A DNA stretch of 64,000 nucleotides. Source: an uncultured Granulosicoccaceae bacterium (GTDB lineage: Bacteria; Pseudomonadota; Gammaproteobacteria; Granulosicoccales; Granulosicoccaceae). Every line of letters begins with the position of its first letter. Position 1 is the first letter of the stretch. The DNA is taken from contig CALLMF010000041.1 in assembly GCA_938006335.1 (NCBI GenBank), forward strand, positions 1 through 64,000. The letters run 5' to 3'. Below the pieces are notes generated by a model. The model did not search any database, was not told the DNA's origin, and saw only the letters and a program-made list of their open reading frames with translations. Below, piece by piece: positions 54,120 to 63,980 of the stretch. A program made the position numbers and the translations under genes.

Positions 54120-54736
54120 GGGCGTTCGCGGGGCAGTGAAAACACGGTGGTTGAGTGCTCATCAAACCAGACGAGCGCACGGTACACCGCTCGCACCACC
54201 GCACGCGGCGTGATCGTCGCGCCGGTAAACGCGTCGAATGCGCCGCCACGTGAAGTCAGTGCCCAATCGTCCCTGGGCATCGCCTCAAGCGACAAGGTGT
54301 CAAAGTCGGTAATCCAGTCCGAGCGGCGCAGCTCGATGTCGTCGCCAAGGCCGGGTGTCTCGCGGTGTGACAACACACGAACACCGCTGACAACACCTTC
54401 GGCATCGACGCCGATCAGCAGCACGATGTCGCCGTTGTAACCATCAGGAGCGATTACCTGCATGATCGCAGCGGCGGCAACCCCATCGCGCCAGTAGCGG
54501 AAGATGGGTGTGGGCGCATCGTCGGTCAGTTGGTGGATCGTGTCGCCTGGCAAGGCTTTATCCCATTCGCCAGGCGGTAGTACCTCGGCGAGGCGTTGTT
54601 CCCGCAGTTGCGACACGCTCGCATCGATGCGGGGTTGACTGATCCGCTGCATGAGGAGCACTGCGATCACGACAGTGCCTGCAAGCAAGGCCAGTGCTGC
54701 GGCAGCGTGTGTAGCGTTACCGGTACGTGTGCTCAT
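54116..54736 (-). CDS. rnfG: Rnf electron transport complex subunit G
   Basis: This 206-residue periplasmic flavin subunit has one N-terminal helix (LALLAGTVVIAVLLMQ). The covalent FMN attachment motif is FDAFTGATITPRAVV, with the threonine in GAT. GYNGDIVLLIGVDAEGVVSGVRVLSHRETPGLGD is the typical FMN-binding fold, given here in abridged form: GYNGDIVLLIG and HRETPGLGDDIEL. It overlaps both rnfD and rnfE by four bases. Confidence 0.94.
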   Translation of the reverse strand: MSTRTGNATHAAAALALLAGTVVIAVLLMQRISQPRIDASVSQLREQRLAEVLPPGEWDKALPGDTIHQLTDDAPTPIFRYWRDGVAAAAIMQVIAPDGYNGDIVLLIGVDAEGVVSGVRVLSHRETPGLGDDIELRRSDWITDFDTLSLEAMPRDDWALTSRGGAFDAFTGATITPRAVVRAVYRALVWFDEHSTTVFSLPRERP

Positions 54737-55725
54737 CGCACACGCGGACGATCAAGGCGATCTATCAGGGGAACCGCCGCGTTCATGATGAGTACTGCAA
54801 AGGCGAAGCCTTCGGGCCAGCTTCCGAACTGTCTGATAAGAAAGGTCAGCACACCGACACCGGCACCGAACAGCAGGCGCCCTCGTGGAGTCGCGGCACC
54901 ACTGACCGGATCGGTTACGATAAAGAAGGCACCGAACAGTGTCGCACCTCCCAACAGGGCAATCCCGATGGGCATCGCCGTGGGCGATATCAACGTGGCA
55001 AGTCCATGGCATGTGCCGAGGCTGACGAGCAGCGCGACCGGAGCATGCCAGGTGATCACGCGCATCCACAGTAGCCATAGACCCCCGCCGAGCCAGGCCA
55101 GCGCGATCACCACCCATGCCGTGCCGGGTGAGCTGAGCGTGAACACGGTATCGCCTGTGGTGATGCGTGCATGCGCGCGATAGCGATCAAGTGGGGTTTG
55201 TGAGGTCATTGCATCCCAGGTGCCTGCAGGATCACCGAGTGCAACACGAGCAACCGGGTCAGCGGTCATCGGCCAGTCCGTCATCGTGACCGGGAACGAG
55301 ACGATCAATACGGCGAAGGCCACCATGGCCGGATTGAAGGGGTTATGACCCAGTCCACCGAACACATGCTTGGCAAGCAGAATGGCAACGCCACAGCCGA
55401 TGATCAATTGCCATGCGGGCAGTCCCGGTGGTACCGACAGGGCCAGCAGCACACCGGTTACTGCTGCACTGCCGTCACCAAGACGCGAGGTGACAGGGCG
55501 TTTGCGAAGCCACATCACCATCGCTTCAAACAGCAGTGCCGCGATCACCGCAATCGTCAGACCGAGGAGCACTCGCGCATCAATCAGATAGGCGTACAGC
55601 ACAATGCCGGGTAGCAAGGCGAGTATCACCTGGCGCATGATCACGGGCGTGGCTCGCCAGGTCGCTCCTGTGGATTGACGCAACAATCCGATGTCGACTG
55701 CGCGACGTGTGTGTTGTTCGCTCAT
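54733..55725 (-). CDS. rnfD: Rnf electron transport complex subunit D
   Basis: This 330-residue polytopic subunit has about nine helices. Conserved segments include KHVFGGLGHNPFNPAMVAF and the FMN-attachment region IVTDPVSGAATPRGRLLFG. It relays electrons in the membrane and contributes to ion pumping. Overlaps of four bases with rnfC and rnfG indicate tight translational coupling. Confidence 0.94.
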   Translation of the reverse strand: MSEQHTRRAVDIGLLRQSTGATWRATPVIMRQVILALLPGIVLYAYLIDARVLLGLTIAVIAALLFEAMVMWLRKRPVTSRLGDGSAAVTGVLLALSVPPGLPAWQLIIGCGVAILLAKHVFGGLGHNPFNPAMVAFAVLIVSFPVTMTDWPMTADPVARVALGDPAGTWDAMTSQTPLDRYRAHARITTGDTVFTLSSPGTAWVVIALAWLGGGLWLLWMRVITWHAPVALLVSLGTCHGLATLISPTAMPIGIALLGGATLFGAFFIVTDPVSGAATPRGRLLFGAGVGVLTFLIRQFGSWPEGFAFAVLIMNAAVPLIDRLDRPRVR

Positions 55726-57143
55726 CCGCTGCGCTTGCGTCGAGCGCGCGCTCGCGATAATGCCGACGACACCGCGGTACGTGTCGGCGCTTCCGTGCCT
55801 GGAATCGTACGCTGTTCATCTCGCGCCACGCGTTCACGGTGGCGTTCATGCAAGGCCTCGGCGTGAGTGGCGGCGCGTTCCGTTTCTGCATGCTCGCGCA
55901 GGCGCGACTGCGCGCTACGAAAGTGCGTGGTCAAGTTGATGAACGATGGACAGGCGATGTCGCAACATCCACAGGTGATGCACCGATCAATCCCTTTGCG
56001 CTGCAGGCCTTTGCTGTCCTGGGCTTGTGCCAAGGCAAACAACTGCTGCGGGTACAAGCCCATCGGGCATACGGGCACACAATCACCGCAACGAATACAC
56101 GGTAGGACCGGCTCCTCGGGTACAGGTGTTGCGACGGTCAGGGCGTTGCATGTCGTCAGTACCGGTGCCGCAAGATCAGCGAGTTCAAATCCACTGAGTG
56201 GTCCGCCGACACGTACGCGTTGAGCGCCGACAGGCAGTGCGCCCAGCACGTCCAGAACATGCTGTACCGGTGTGCCCAGGGTGACACGGGCAGTACACGC
56301 CTCATGAGCGTTGACGGTGACAAGGCGCTGCGTGGCAGCGCCCGTGTTCAGTATCTGGGCTACCGCATGTGCCGTTGCCACATTGATACAAGCGATACCG
56401 CGATCGCCTGGACGCTGGTGTGACGGCAAACGCTCGAGGCCCTGCCATTTAAGTACCTGATTGACCAGCAGGCGCTCGGCACCCGAAGGGTAGGTCGGAT
56501 GCAGTGCCAGAACGCGTATCTCGCCCGTCGCCTTGCCCTCCTTCAGTGCGTCTTCAAACGACGTGATGGCGTGTGTCTTGTCGGACTCGATGGCAAGCAC
56601 GCACTGCTCAGGCTGCAGATACGTGATCAACGCTTTGATGCCTTCGAGTACTGCGCCTGCGTCATGGCATAGCAAGGATTCATCACAGGCAATGCCCGGC
56701 TCGCATTCGGCGGCATTGATGATCAGGCAACGACAGCGGTCAGCCACGGTACTCAGTTTTCTTGACAGTGAAAAGCCTGCGCCTCCATGGCCAACGATGC
56801 CAGCCAGATCAAGCGTGGCCGAACTCGCGTCGACAGCAGATTCACGTGTGTGATCAACATCAAGGATCACCGAAGGCGCCGTCATGCCACTCGGATGTGC
56901 CGTCGCATGATCTTCAATGGCGCGCACCACTCCCTTGGCACTGGCTGCCATGCCGGGTGCCAGCAATTGTCCGGCATGGACATGCTCACCTGCCACGACG
57001 CACGCCTGTAACGCACGCCCCTGATGCCCGATCAACGGGAAAACCAAGGTAGCCGGCAGCGCTATGGTCACAGGCGGATGCTGCACGCCTGGCTTGAAAC
57101 GCGGTAGATCCATGCCACCGCTGATACGTGGAAGCGTCTCCAT
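55722..57143 (-). CDS. rnfC: Rnf electron transport complex subunit C
   Basis: This 473-residue cytoplasmic subunit exchanges electrons with NADH. It has the NADH/FMN-binding GHGGAGFSLSRKLS and AECEPGIACDESL, and two 4Fe-4S motifs, CIRCGDCVPVCPMGLYPQ and CITCGCCDIACPSFINL. A basic Ala/Arg/Glu tail follows, as in many RnfC proteins. The ATG at 57143 (METLPRISGG) is chosen; the upstream extension to 57350 is a shadow of rnfB. It begins just after the rnfB stop. Confidence 0.94.
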   Translation of the reverse strand: METLPRISGGMDLPRFKPGVQHPPVTIALPATLVFPLIGHQGRALQACVVAGEHVHAGQLLAPGMAASAKGVVRAIEDHATAHPSGMTAPSVILDVDHTRESAVDASSATLDLAGIVGHGGAGFSLSRKLSTVADRCRCLIINAAECEPGIACDESLLCHDAGAVLEGIKALITYLQPEQCVLAIESDKTHAITSFEDALKEGKATGEIRVLALHPTYPSGAERLLVNQVLKWQGLERLPSHQRPGDRGIACINVATAHAVAQILNTGAATQRLVTVNAHEACTARVTLGTPVQHVLDVLGALPVGAQRVRVGGPLSGFELADLAAPVLTTCNALTVATPVPEEPVLPCIRCGDCVPVCPMGLYPQQLFALAQAQDSKGLQRKGIDRCITCGCCDIACPSFINLTTHFRSAQSRLREHAETERAATHAEALHERHRERVARDEQRTIPGTEAPTRTAVSSALSRARARRKRSG

Positions 57144-57144
57144 G

Positions 57145-57693
57145 TCAGCGCGTGCGAGACCAGGCAACGCGTTCAGGTGTCGGCGCAAGGCGTACCAGCT
57201 CGATGCAATCGACGGGGCAGGGTGGCAGACAAAGCTCACAGCCTGTGCAGTCTGCGGCGACCACCGTGTGCATGAAGCGGTGCGCACCGACGATGGCATC
57301 GGTCGGGCAGGCGGGCAGGCAGAGTGCACAGCCGATGCAGTTGGCTTCATCGATCAGAGCGACCTGCTCGACCGGGCTCGACATTGTCTTCGCCTCTTCA
57401 CCGAGGAGCTCTGCCAGGCGCGTGATCGTGAACTGCCCGCCGGGTGGGCACTGATCGATCGTGGTCTGTCCATCCAGTAGCGCTTCGGCGTACGGGCGGC
57501 AGCCCGGGTAGCCACACTGAGCGCATTGCGTGCGCGGCAGGCAGTCCTCGATCTGATCGAGCAGTTGTTCTCGCTGCGCATCGGCAGCATCCTGCGGCAC
57601 GCGCGAAAACCGATGCAGCGCGAGGCCCAACAGTGCGGTGACCACGATGGTGCCGGCCGCCATCAGCACAATGCTCATCGGCTCGGGTGTCAT
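57145..57693 (-). CDS. rnfB: Rnf electron transport complex subunit B
   Basis: This 182-residue ferredoxin-like subunit has an N-terminal anchor (IVLMAAGTIVVTALLGLAL). A 4Fe-4S domain follows (CAQCGYPGCRPYAEAL, then CPPGG), then two ferredoxin motifs, CIGCALCLPACPTDAIVG and CTGCELCLPPCPVDCIEL. It passes electrons between the membrane core and ferredoxin. The start at 57693 overlaps the rnfA stop by four bases; an in-frame ATG at 57678 is an alternative. Confidence 0.94.
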   Translation of the reverse strand: MTPEPMSIVLMAAGTIVVTALLGLALHRFSRVPQDAADAQREQLLDQIEDCLPRTQCAQCGYPGCRPYAEALLDGQTTIDQCPPGGQFTITRLAELLGEEAKTMSSPVEQVALIDEANCIGCALCLPACPTDAIVGAHRFMHTVVAADCTGCELCLPPCPVDCIELVRLAPTPERVAWSRTR

Positions 57694-58283
57694 CGCGGTG
57701 TGATGCCCGTGAGTCCGAGCAAGCCCAGTGACATGATGCCTGCGGTGATCAGCGCCACCGGAGCACCTTGAAAACGCATGGGGATGTCTGCGTGGTCGAG
57801 CCGCTCGCGTAGCGCGGTAAACATCAGGAGAACAAGAGTGAACCCCACGGCGGCGCCAAAGCCTGTAACTGTGGCACCTGCAAGGTCCAACTCGCGACGT
57901 GAGGTCATTAATGCAACCCCTAGCACCGCGCAGTTGGTGGTGATGAGTGGCAGGTACAAGCCGATGATGCCGTGCAGCAGTGGGCTGCGCCGACGAATCG
58001 CAATCTCGGTGAATTGCACCACCACCGCAATCACCAGTATGAAGGCGATGGTGCGCAAGGCTTGAACGCCGAGTGGGATGAGCACGAAGTGCTCGATGAG
58101 ATAACTCAGAAAGGCCGCGGTCGTGAGCACGAAGCTTGTGGCAATGCCGGTGCCGAGCGCGCTGTCGAGCCTGCGTGATACTCCCATGAACGGGCACAGA
58201 CCCAGGAACTCGACCAGCACGAAGTTGTTGACGAAGGCTGCGCCAACGAACAACAAGCCGTAGTGGTCCAGCGCCTCATTCAC
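57690..58283 (-). CDS. rnfA: Rnf electron transport complex subunit A
   Basis: This 197-residue membrane subunit has six helices and the signature VEFLGLCPFMGVSRRLDSAL and LPLITTNCAVLGVAL. It is the first gene of a complete rnfABCDGE set, starting 12 bases after the metG stop, so metG and rnf may share a transcript. Whether this complex moves Na+ or H+ cannot be read from the sequence. Confidence 0.95.
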   Translation of the reverse strand: MNEALDHYGLLFVGAAFVNNFVLVEFLGLCPFMGVSRRLDSALGTGIATSFVLTTAAFLSYLIEHFVLIPLGVQALRTIAFILVIAVVVQFTEIAIRRRSPLLHGIIGLYLPLITTNCAVLGVALMTSRRELDLAGATVTGFGAAVGFTLVLLMFTALRERLDHADIPMRFQGAPVALITAGIMSLGLLGLTGITPR

Positions 58284-58295
58284 GGCAAAAAACCA

Positions 58296-60320
58296 CTACT
58301 TCACGCGCATGCCAGGGCGTGCGCCATCGTCCGGAGAGAGAATGAACAGATCCGACCCACCGGGACCCACCGCCAGCACCATGCCACTGGACAGACCAAA
58401 ACGCATCTTGCGCGGTTTGAGGTTGGCGACCATCACCGTCTGTCGACCCACGAGATCAGCCGGTGCGTAGGCGGCCTTGATACCGGCAAACACGGTGCGG
58501 GTCTCGCTACCGATGTCGAGCGTGAGTTCCACCAGCTTGTCCGCGCCTTCGACAGGCTCGGCTGCCACGATCTTCGCGACGCGCAAATCGATCTTCTGGA
58601 AGTCTTCGATGGTGATTTCTTCGGCCAAGGGCTCCACGTCGGCAGCTGAGGCGGCGGCGGGTGCCGCAGGCGCCGGCTGGGACTCACGCGTGGCTTCCAG
58701 CACTTTCTCGATCTGTGCGGGCTCTATGCGCGTCATCATCGGCTTGTAGCGCTCGATGGCGTGATCGGTGAGCGGGGTCTCGAGATCATCCAGTGACAGG
58801 CGGGTGTTCAGGAAGGCCTCGGTCTTGGCGGCGATCTCCGGCAGCACCGGTGCCAGATAGGTCACGATGACGCGGAAGTAGTTGAGCCCCACGGTGCAGA
58901 TTTGCTGGACTTCATCGGCGCGCTCGGGGTCCTTGGCGAGTACCCATGGCTCCGCATCGTTGATCCAGGTATTGGCGTGTTCTGCCAGCACCATGATTTC
59001 TCGCATGGCCTTGCCGAACTCGCGCTTCTCGTAGTAATCCATGATCACGTGACGGGCGCCGATCAGGTGCTCGTAGTCGGCCCGTTGCGCTTCAGGCCAG
59101 GTCTTGGCGAGGCGCCCGTCAAAACGCTTGGTGATAAAGCCCGCGCAACGGCTGGCGATGTTCACGACCTTGCCGACCAGATCCGAATTTACCCGGGTCA
59201 CGAAGTCCTCGAGATTCAGGTTCAGGTCGACCACGCTCGAGTTGAGCTTGGCGGCAAAGTAGTAGCGCAGGGGCTCGGCATCGATGTGCTGCAGCCAGGT
59301 GTTCACGGTGATCGAGGTGCCACGCGACTTCGACATCTTCTTGTTGTCGACGGTCAGAAAGCCATGGCAGAACACGCCGTTGGGCGTGCGAAAGCCTGCG
59401 CCGTGCAGCATCGCGGGCCAGAACAGACCGTGGAAGTTGGCGATGTCCTTGCCGATGAAATGATACAGCTCGACGTCGCTGCCCGGTTGCCAGCTCGCCG
59501 CCCAGTCTTCGCCGGTGCGTTCGGCCAGATGGCGGTGCGAGGCCATGTAGCCGATCGGCGCGTCCAGCCACACATAGAAGTACTTGTCTGTTGTGCCCGG
59601 AATCTCGAAGCCGAAGTACGGCGCATTGCGCGAGATATCCCAGTCCTGCAGGCCGTCATCGAGCCACTCGCTGAGCTTGTTGGCGATTTCCGGTTGCAGG
59701 GTGCCGCTGCGGGTCCACTCCTTGAGCATGTCGGTGAAGTTGCCGAGCGCAAAGAAGTACTGCTCGGAATCCCGGGACACAGGCTTTGAGCCGGATACCT
59801 GGCTGATCGGGTCGATCAGGTCCGTCGCATCGTAGGTCGCGCTGCAGTGCTCGCAGTTGTCGCCGTACTGGTCTGGCGTGCCGCAGCTGGGGCAACCGCC
59901 CTTCACGTAGCGATCCGGCAGGAACATGTCGCGCTCCTCGTCATAGAGCTGACTGATGGTGCGCGTGACGATGTGCCCGGCCGCCTTCAGACGCTCGTAG
60001 ATGTCGGCAGAGATCTCTCGGTTTTCTTCGGAATGCGTGGTGTGGAAGTTGTCCGGGGAGAGCAGAAAGCCCGCGATGTCCTGCTCGTGCTCGGTCTTGA
60101 CGCGCTCTATGAGCGCCTCGGGCGTTGTGCCCTCGGCCTCGGCGCGCAACATGATCGGCGTACCGTGGGCATCGTCGGCCCACACCCACTGGCACTGATT
60201 GCCGGCCAAGCGCTGGTAGCGGACCCAGATGTCGCACTGGATGTACTCGAGCAGATGCCCGATGTGCAGTGGCCCGTTGGCATAGGGAAGGGCGCTGGTA
60301 ACGAGTAGACGGCGACTCAT
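58296..60320 (-). CDS. metG: Methionyl-tRNA synthetase
   Basis: This class I synthetase has 674 residues. It has [19 protein letters not shown] with the HIGH box, a Zn-binding knuckle ([17 protein letters not shown]), KKMSKSRGT, and a C-terminal tRNA-binding domain after an Ala/Pro linker ([20 protein letters not shown]), which serves dimerisation. The ATG at 60320 (MSRRLLVTS) begins the conserved sequence; an ORF extension to 60422 is rejected. It diverges from mrp with 100 bases between starts, as in Pseudomonas. Confidence 0.96.
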   Translation of the reverse strand: MSRRLLVTSALPYANGPLHIGHLLEYIQCDIWVRYQRLAGNQCQWVWADDAHGTPIMLRAEAEGTTPEALIERVKTEHEQDIAGFLLSPDNFHTTHSEENREISADIYERLKAAGHIVTRTISQLYDEERDMFLPDRYVKGGCPSCGTPDQYGDNCEHCSATYDATDLIDPISQVSGSKPVSRDSEQYFFALGNFTDMLKEWTRSGTLQPEIANKLSEWLDDGLQDWDISRNAPYFGFEIPGTTDKYFYVWLDAPIGYMASHRHLAERTGEDWAASWQPGSDVELYHFIGKDIANFHGLFWPAMLHGAGFRTPNGVFCHGFLTVDNKKMSKSRGTSITVNTWLQHIDAEPLRYYFAAKLNSSVVDLNLNLEDFVTRVNSDLVGKVVNIASRCAGFITKRFDGRLAKTWPEAQRADYEHLIGARHVIMDYYEKREFGKAMREIMVLAEHANTWINDAEPWVLAKDPERADEVQQICTVGLNYFRVIVTYLAPVLPEIAAKTEAFLNTRLSLDDLETPLTDHAIERYKPMMTRIEPAQIEKVLEATRESQPAPAAPAAASAADVEPLAEEITIEDFQKIDLRVAKIVAAEPVEGADKLVELTLDIGSETRTVFAGIKAAYAPADLVGRQTVMVANLKPRKMRFGLSSGMVLAVGPGGSDLFILSPDDGARPGMRVK

Positions 60321-60420
60321 GCCGGGCGGTGTATGCTCGTGGGTTTGGTCGCGCAGTCTACCAGCCGGCCACCCGTTGCCCGCGCTGTCGTCGGGCGAGT
60401 TTTCTGGAGTCGAGCAACCC

Positions 60421-61512
60421 ATGTCCGACCTTTCGCGCGATACCGTCGAGCACGCACTCGCTCAGGTAGTCGATCCCCACCTCGGCCAGGACCTGGTCAC
60501 CGCCAAGCTGGTGCAGGACATTGCTGTCGACGGCACCACCGTGCGCGTGTCAATCGAGCTGCCCTATCCGTGCGCGCGCTGGGGGGACGAGTTTGCGGCC
60601 CAGATCAGCCAGACGCTGCAAGGGGCCACCGGCGCCACCGATGTTCAGGTCACTATCGGCCACAAGATCATCGCCCACGTCGTGCAGCAGGGCGTCAAGC
60701 GGCTCGAGACCGTCAAGAACATCATTGCCGTGGCCTCCGGCAAGGGCGGGGTCGGCAAATCCACGACCTCGGTGAACCTGGCGCTGGCGCTGGCCGCCGA
60801 GGGGGCCAGCGTGGGCTTGCTCGACGCCGACATCTATGGCCCCAGCGTGCCGCGCATGATGGGCCTCTCCGGTCAGCCGGAGTCCACCGACGGCAAGAGC
60901 CTCGAGCCGATGGAAAACCACGGCGTGCAGACCATGTCCATCGGCTTCCTGATCGATGAAGAGACGCCGATGATCTGGCGCGGGCCGATGGTGACTCAGG
61001 CGCTCGAGCAGTTGCTCAATGACACCCGCTGGCGCGATCTGGACTACCTGTTGATCGATCTGCCGCCGGGTACCGGCGACACCCAGCTGACCTTGTCCCA
61101 GAAGGTGCCGTTGGCCGGGGCCATCATCGTCACCACGCCTCAGGACATTGCCCTGCTGGACGCGCGCAAGGGCCTGAAGATGTTCGAGAAGGTCGATGTG
61201 CCGATCCTTGGTATTGTCGAGAACATGTCCACGCACGTGTGCAGCAGCTGCGGCCACGAAGAGCACATCTTTGGCGAGGGCGGTGGTGCTCACATGGCCG
61301 ATGAATCCGGTGTGGAGCTGCTCGGAGCCCTGCCGCTCGAGCTCTCCATCCGTCGCCAGGCCGACAGTGGACGTCCGACCGTGGTCAGCGACCCTGACGG
61401 GAACGCCGCGGACACCTACCGGTCGATTGCCCGCAAGGCGGCAGCCCAATTGTCGTCGCGCGCCAAGGACTACAGCGCGGCCTTTCCCAAGATCGTTATC
61501 CAGAACACCTGA
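60421..61512 (+). CDS. mrp: Iron-sulfur cluster carrier ATPase Mrp/ApbC
   Basis: This 363-residue P-loop ATPase delivers Fe-S clusters. The N-terminal ~90 residues are a MIP18/DUF59-like domain. The deviant Walker A motif is [19 protein letters not shown], followed by [28 protein letters not shown] and the cluster-ligand CxxC in [15 protein letters not shown]. The ATG at 60421 (MSDLSRD) is preferred over 60319. dcd begins three bases after its stop. Confidence 0.95.
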   Translation: MSDLSRDTVEHALAQVVDPHLGQDLVTAKLVQDIAVDGTTVRVSIELPYPCARWGDEFAAQISQTLQGATGATDVQVTIGHKIIAHVVQQGVKRLETVKNIIAVASGKGGVGKSTTSVNLALALAAEGASVGLLDADIYGPSVPRMMGLSGQPESTDGKSLEPMENHGVQTMSIGFLIDEETPMIWRGPMVTQALEQLLNDTRWRDLDYLLIDLPPGTGDTQLTLSQKVPLAGAIIVTTPQDIALLDARKGLKMFEKVDVPILGIVENMSTHVCSSCGHEEHIFGEGGGAHMADESGVELLGALPLELSIRRQADSGRPTVVSDPDGNAADTYRSIARKAAAQLSSRAKDYSAAFPKIVIQNT

Positions 61513-61515
61513 ACC

Positions 61516-62085
61516 ATGGCTATCAAGTCCGACCGATGGATCCGCGAAATGGCCACGACCGCGGGCATGATCGAACCCTTCGAGCCTGGCCAGGTGCGCA
61601 CCGATGCCCATGGCGAGCGCATTGTGTCGTTCGGCACCTCGAGCTACGGCTACGATGTGCGTTGCGCGCCGGAGTTCAAGATCTTCACCAACATCAACAG
61701 CTCCGTGGTGGATCCAAAGGCCTTCGATGACGCGAGTTTCGTGGATGTGGAGGGCGACACCTGCATCATCCCGCCCAACTCCTTCGCGTTGGCGCGCACG
61801 GTCGAGTACTTTCGCATCCCGCGCAGCGTACTCACTGTGTGTCTTGGCAAGAGTACGTATGCGCGTTGTGGACTCATCGTCAACGTCACGCCGCTGGAAC
61901 CCGAGTGGGAGGGGCATGTGACGCTGGAGTTCAGTAACACCACGCCGCTGCCTGCCAAGATCTACGCGAACGAAGGCGTGGCACAGATGTTGTTTTTCGA
62001 GTCCGACGAGGTGTGCGAAACCTCCTACGCTGATCGCGGAGGCAAGTACCAGGGGCAGCAGGGCGTTACCCTTCCACGCACCTGA
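61516..62085 (+). CDS. dcd: dCTP deaminase
   Basis: This enzyme deaminates dCTP to dUTP, supplying dTTP synthesis. It has 189 residues, the usual size. Motifs are [38 protein letters not shown] and [20 protein letters not shown], which contains the catalytic glutamate. The bifunctional DUTPase variant is less likely at this length. It is cotranscribed with mrp. Confidence 0.96.
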   Translation: MAIKSDRWIREMATTAGMIEPFEPGQVRTDAHGERIVSFGTSSYGYDVRCAPEFKIFTNINSSVVDPKAFDDASFVDVEGDTCIIPPNSFALARTVEYFRIPRSVLTVCLGKSTYARCGLIVNVTPLEPEWEGHVTLEFSNTTPLPAKIYANEGVAQMLFFESDEVCETSYADRGGKYQGQQGVTLPRT

Positions 62086-62100
62086 TCAGCACACGGATTC

Positions 62101-62124
62101 AAGTTTGTCATCAACGACAAACTT
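62101..62124. promoter_or_regulatory. Inverted repeat between dcd and rppH
   Basis: AAGTTTGTC (62101-62109) and GACAAACTT (62116-62124) are a perfect nine-base inverted repeat around a six-base loop, 16 bases after the dcd stop and 40 bases before rppH. No U-run follows, so this is a possible operator, RNA-stability hairpin or weak terminator. Confidence 0.4.
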
Positions 62125-62163
62125 TGGAAGAATCGGACACACAGATGTTTTGGAGCCAAGGGG

Positions 62164-62646
62164 ATGATCGACAATGATGGATACCGTGCAAACGTCGGAA
62201 TCATCCTCAGCAACCAGCAGCGCAAACTGTTCTGGGCTCGGCGGGTCGGGCAGAACGCATGGCAGTTCCCGCAGGGGGGCATAGACCCCAGCGAGTCTCC
62301 CGAGCAGGCGATGTACCGTGAGCTGCGTGAAGAAACCGGCCTGCTGCCATCCCATGTGGAAGTGCTTGGCAGTACGCGTGAATGGCTGCGCTACGACCTT
62401 CCCAAGCGCTATGTGCGACGCAATCAAGCGCCCCTGTGTATCGGACAGAAGCAGATCTGGTTCATGCTGCGCATGTGCGGCGAGGAGTCGGAGGTGGATC
62501 TGCTGGCCGGCGACAAGCCGGAGTTTGATCGCTGGCGCTGGATCGAATACTGGAAGCCACCGGCTGAGGTCATTTTTTTCAAGCGCGGCGTGTACAAGCG
62601 CGCCCTGAAGGAGCTGGAGCCCTACCTGGCCAAGGAAGAGGCCTGA
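62164..62646 (+). CDS. rppH: RNA pyrophosphohydrolase (Nudix)
   Basis: This 160-residue Nudix enzyme removes pyrophosphate from triphosphorylated mRNA 5' ends and so triggers decay. The opening [20 protein letters not shown] and [12 protein letters not shown] are RppH-like. The Nudix box spans [11 protein letters not shown] to [11 protein letters not shown] with its ExxEE core. [10 protein letters not shown] also matches the family. Its stop is two bases from the convergent redoxin gene. Confidence 0.95.
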   Translation: MIDNDGYRANVGIILSNQQRKLFWARRVGQNAWQFPQGGIDPSESPEQAMYRELREETGLLPSHVEVLGSTREWLRYDLPKRYVRRNQAPLCIGQKQIWFMLRMCGEESEVDLLAGDKPEFDRWRWIEYWKPPAEVIFFKRGVYKRALKELEPYLAKEEA

Positions 62647-62647
62647 C

Positions 62648-63211
62648 TCAGGCGGTGTGGTCCTCGAGCAATTCCCTGACGCGCTGTTCAAGCGCGGCAC
62701 CGTCCACCACACCGACCAGTCGCGCATCGAGCGTGCCGTCCGCTGCAAACAAGAAGCTTGTGGGCGTGCCGGGTACATTGCCAAATGCGTCCAGGGCGAT
62801 GCCTTCGATATCGATTGCAACAGGGTGCTGCCACGCGTTTGCTCGCACCATCTCCACGACCGAGTCGGGTCGGTCGTACGGCATGGCTACCGCCACGAAG
62901 TGGTAGCCCTCGCTGCGCAGCTGCTCCCACAGGGCGCTGAGCATCGGCGTCTCTTCCACGCAGCTATGGCAGTCGGTCGCCCAGAAATTGACCAATACGG
63001 GCCCTGACAGCTCCTGCAGCGCCAAACGCTCGCCACTCAGCGTTTGAAACCCCACATGAGGTGCCGGGTCCCCCGGTTGCAGACCGTCGGCTGATGCCGC
63101 CTCGTCGGTACGGTTGGTGCATGCCGAAAGCAATACGAGGAGCACACACGCGAGGCTTGCAGTGGTGATTGTCCCGGACCGATGAGGTCGGGGGCGGCTA
63201 GGTGCAGGCAT
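62648..63211 (-). CDS. TlpA/ResA-like thioredoxin lipoprotein
   Basis: This 187-residue thioredoxin-fold protein has a lipoprotein signal (SLACVLLVLLSAC, lipobox LSAC) after the ATG at 63211. The mature part has the redox pair CHSC in NFWATDCHSCVEETPML and the cis-Pro region GTPTSFLFAADGTL. TlpA/ResA proteins reduce periplasmic disulfides, often for cytochrome c maturation; no ccm genes are nearby. The ORF extension to 63376 lacks support. Confidence 0.88.
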   Translation of the reverse strand: MPAPSRPRPHRSGTITTASLACVLLVLLSACTNRTDEAASADGLQPGDPAPHVGFQTLSGERLALQELSGPVLVNFWATDCHSCVEETPMLSALWEQLRSEGYHFVAVAMPYDRPDSVVEMVRANAWQHPVAIDIEGIALDAFGNVPGTPTSFLFAADGTLDARLVGVVDGAALEQRVRELLEDHTA

Positions 63212-63452
63212 CAGTGTTCCAACGGCCGGAGCGGGGAATCGAATGATAACCGCGTCAGAAACCTGGTCGACAGGAATGCCTCGCAATGCGTACTCGTGAA
63301 CAAAAACTAAAGGGTCTTGCGGACCCGCCGACATTTTCTGAGCGCCGGATAACAACTGCCCTGCAGTGAGTTGCACGACGCGATGTAAATCTTGATGTCA
63401 GGGTGGCACGCGTCATGCGAGCGATTCGGGCACGACAACTGGAGAAATCTTG

Positions 63453-63980
63453 ATGAGAAAGCTTCTCGTCCCCCTGATGATGGGCATCGGGCTCGCATCA
63501 AGCGCAGCTCAGGCAGCCGCACCCAAGCTGTACGTAGGCGCCGGGTTCGCTGACTCCACACTGGAGCGGCCAGGTGGCTCTGACATGTCCCTTGGCACGA
63601 TCAGCGCCAAGTTGGGTGTTCGTATCGGACGCTTTCTGTCCGTCGAGGCAGACCTTGGACTGATGAGCGACGACTCGTCAAGCATCGCCAGCGAATCGGT
63701 GGTGTCCTATCAGGCCGTCTTCGGTCGTCTGGGCTACGCCTTTGATCGCACCTACGTTTACGCGATGGCCGGTCAGTCGCGAGTCGAGGTCGACAACGAT
63801 CTCGTCTTCAACGGCAATGGCCTCGGCAGTAACACCGAGACCGTCAACGTCTACGGCGCAGGTATCAGCCTGTTCGGAAACGAGACAACCGCCATCAATC
63901 TCGAAGCTCGTTATTTCGAGGAAGGCACGCTCGAGTCGGTTCACATCGGCATTCGACACTTCTTCGACGGCTTTCGATAG
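63453..63980 (+). CDS. Small outer-membrane beta-barrel protein
   Basis: This 175-residue secreted protein has a signal peptide (MRKLLVPLMMGIGLASSAAQ, cleavage after AQA). It then has alternating-pattern strands such as KLYVGAGFADSTLE, AKLGVRIGRFLSVEADLGLM and LGYAFDRTYVYAMAG. It ends in HIGIRHFFDGFR, resembling OmpA/OmpX-type or porin-like barrels of eight strands. GGAG lies nine bases before the ATG. The function is not determinable. Confidence 0.75.
   Translation: MRKLLVPLMMGIGLASSAAQAAAPKLYVGAGFADSTLERPGGSDMSLGTISAKLGVRIGRFLSVEADLGLMSDDSSSIASESVVSYQAVFGRLGYAFDRTYVYAMAGQSRVEVDNDLVFNGNGLGSNTETVNVYGAGISLFGNETTAINLEARYFEEGTLESVHIGIRHFFDGFR

Noticed and set aside
57694..58197. Upstream extension of the rnfB frame
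   Set aside because: It is a shadow of rnfA; the known RnfB start with its membrane anchor is at 57693.
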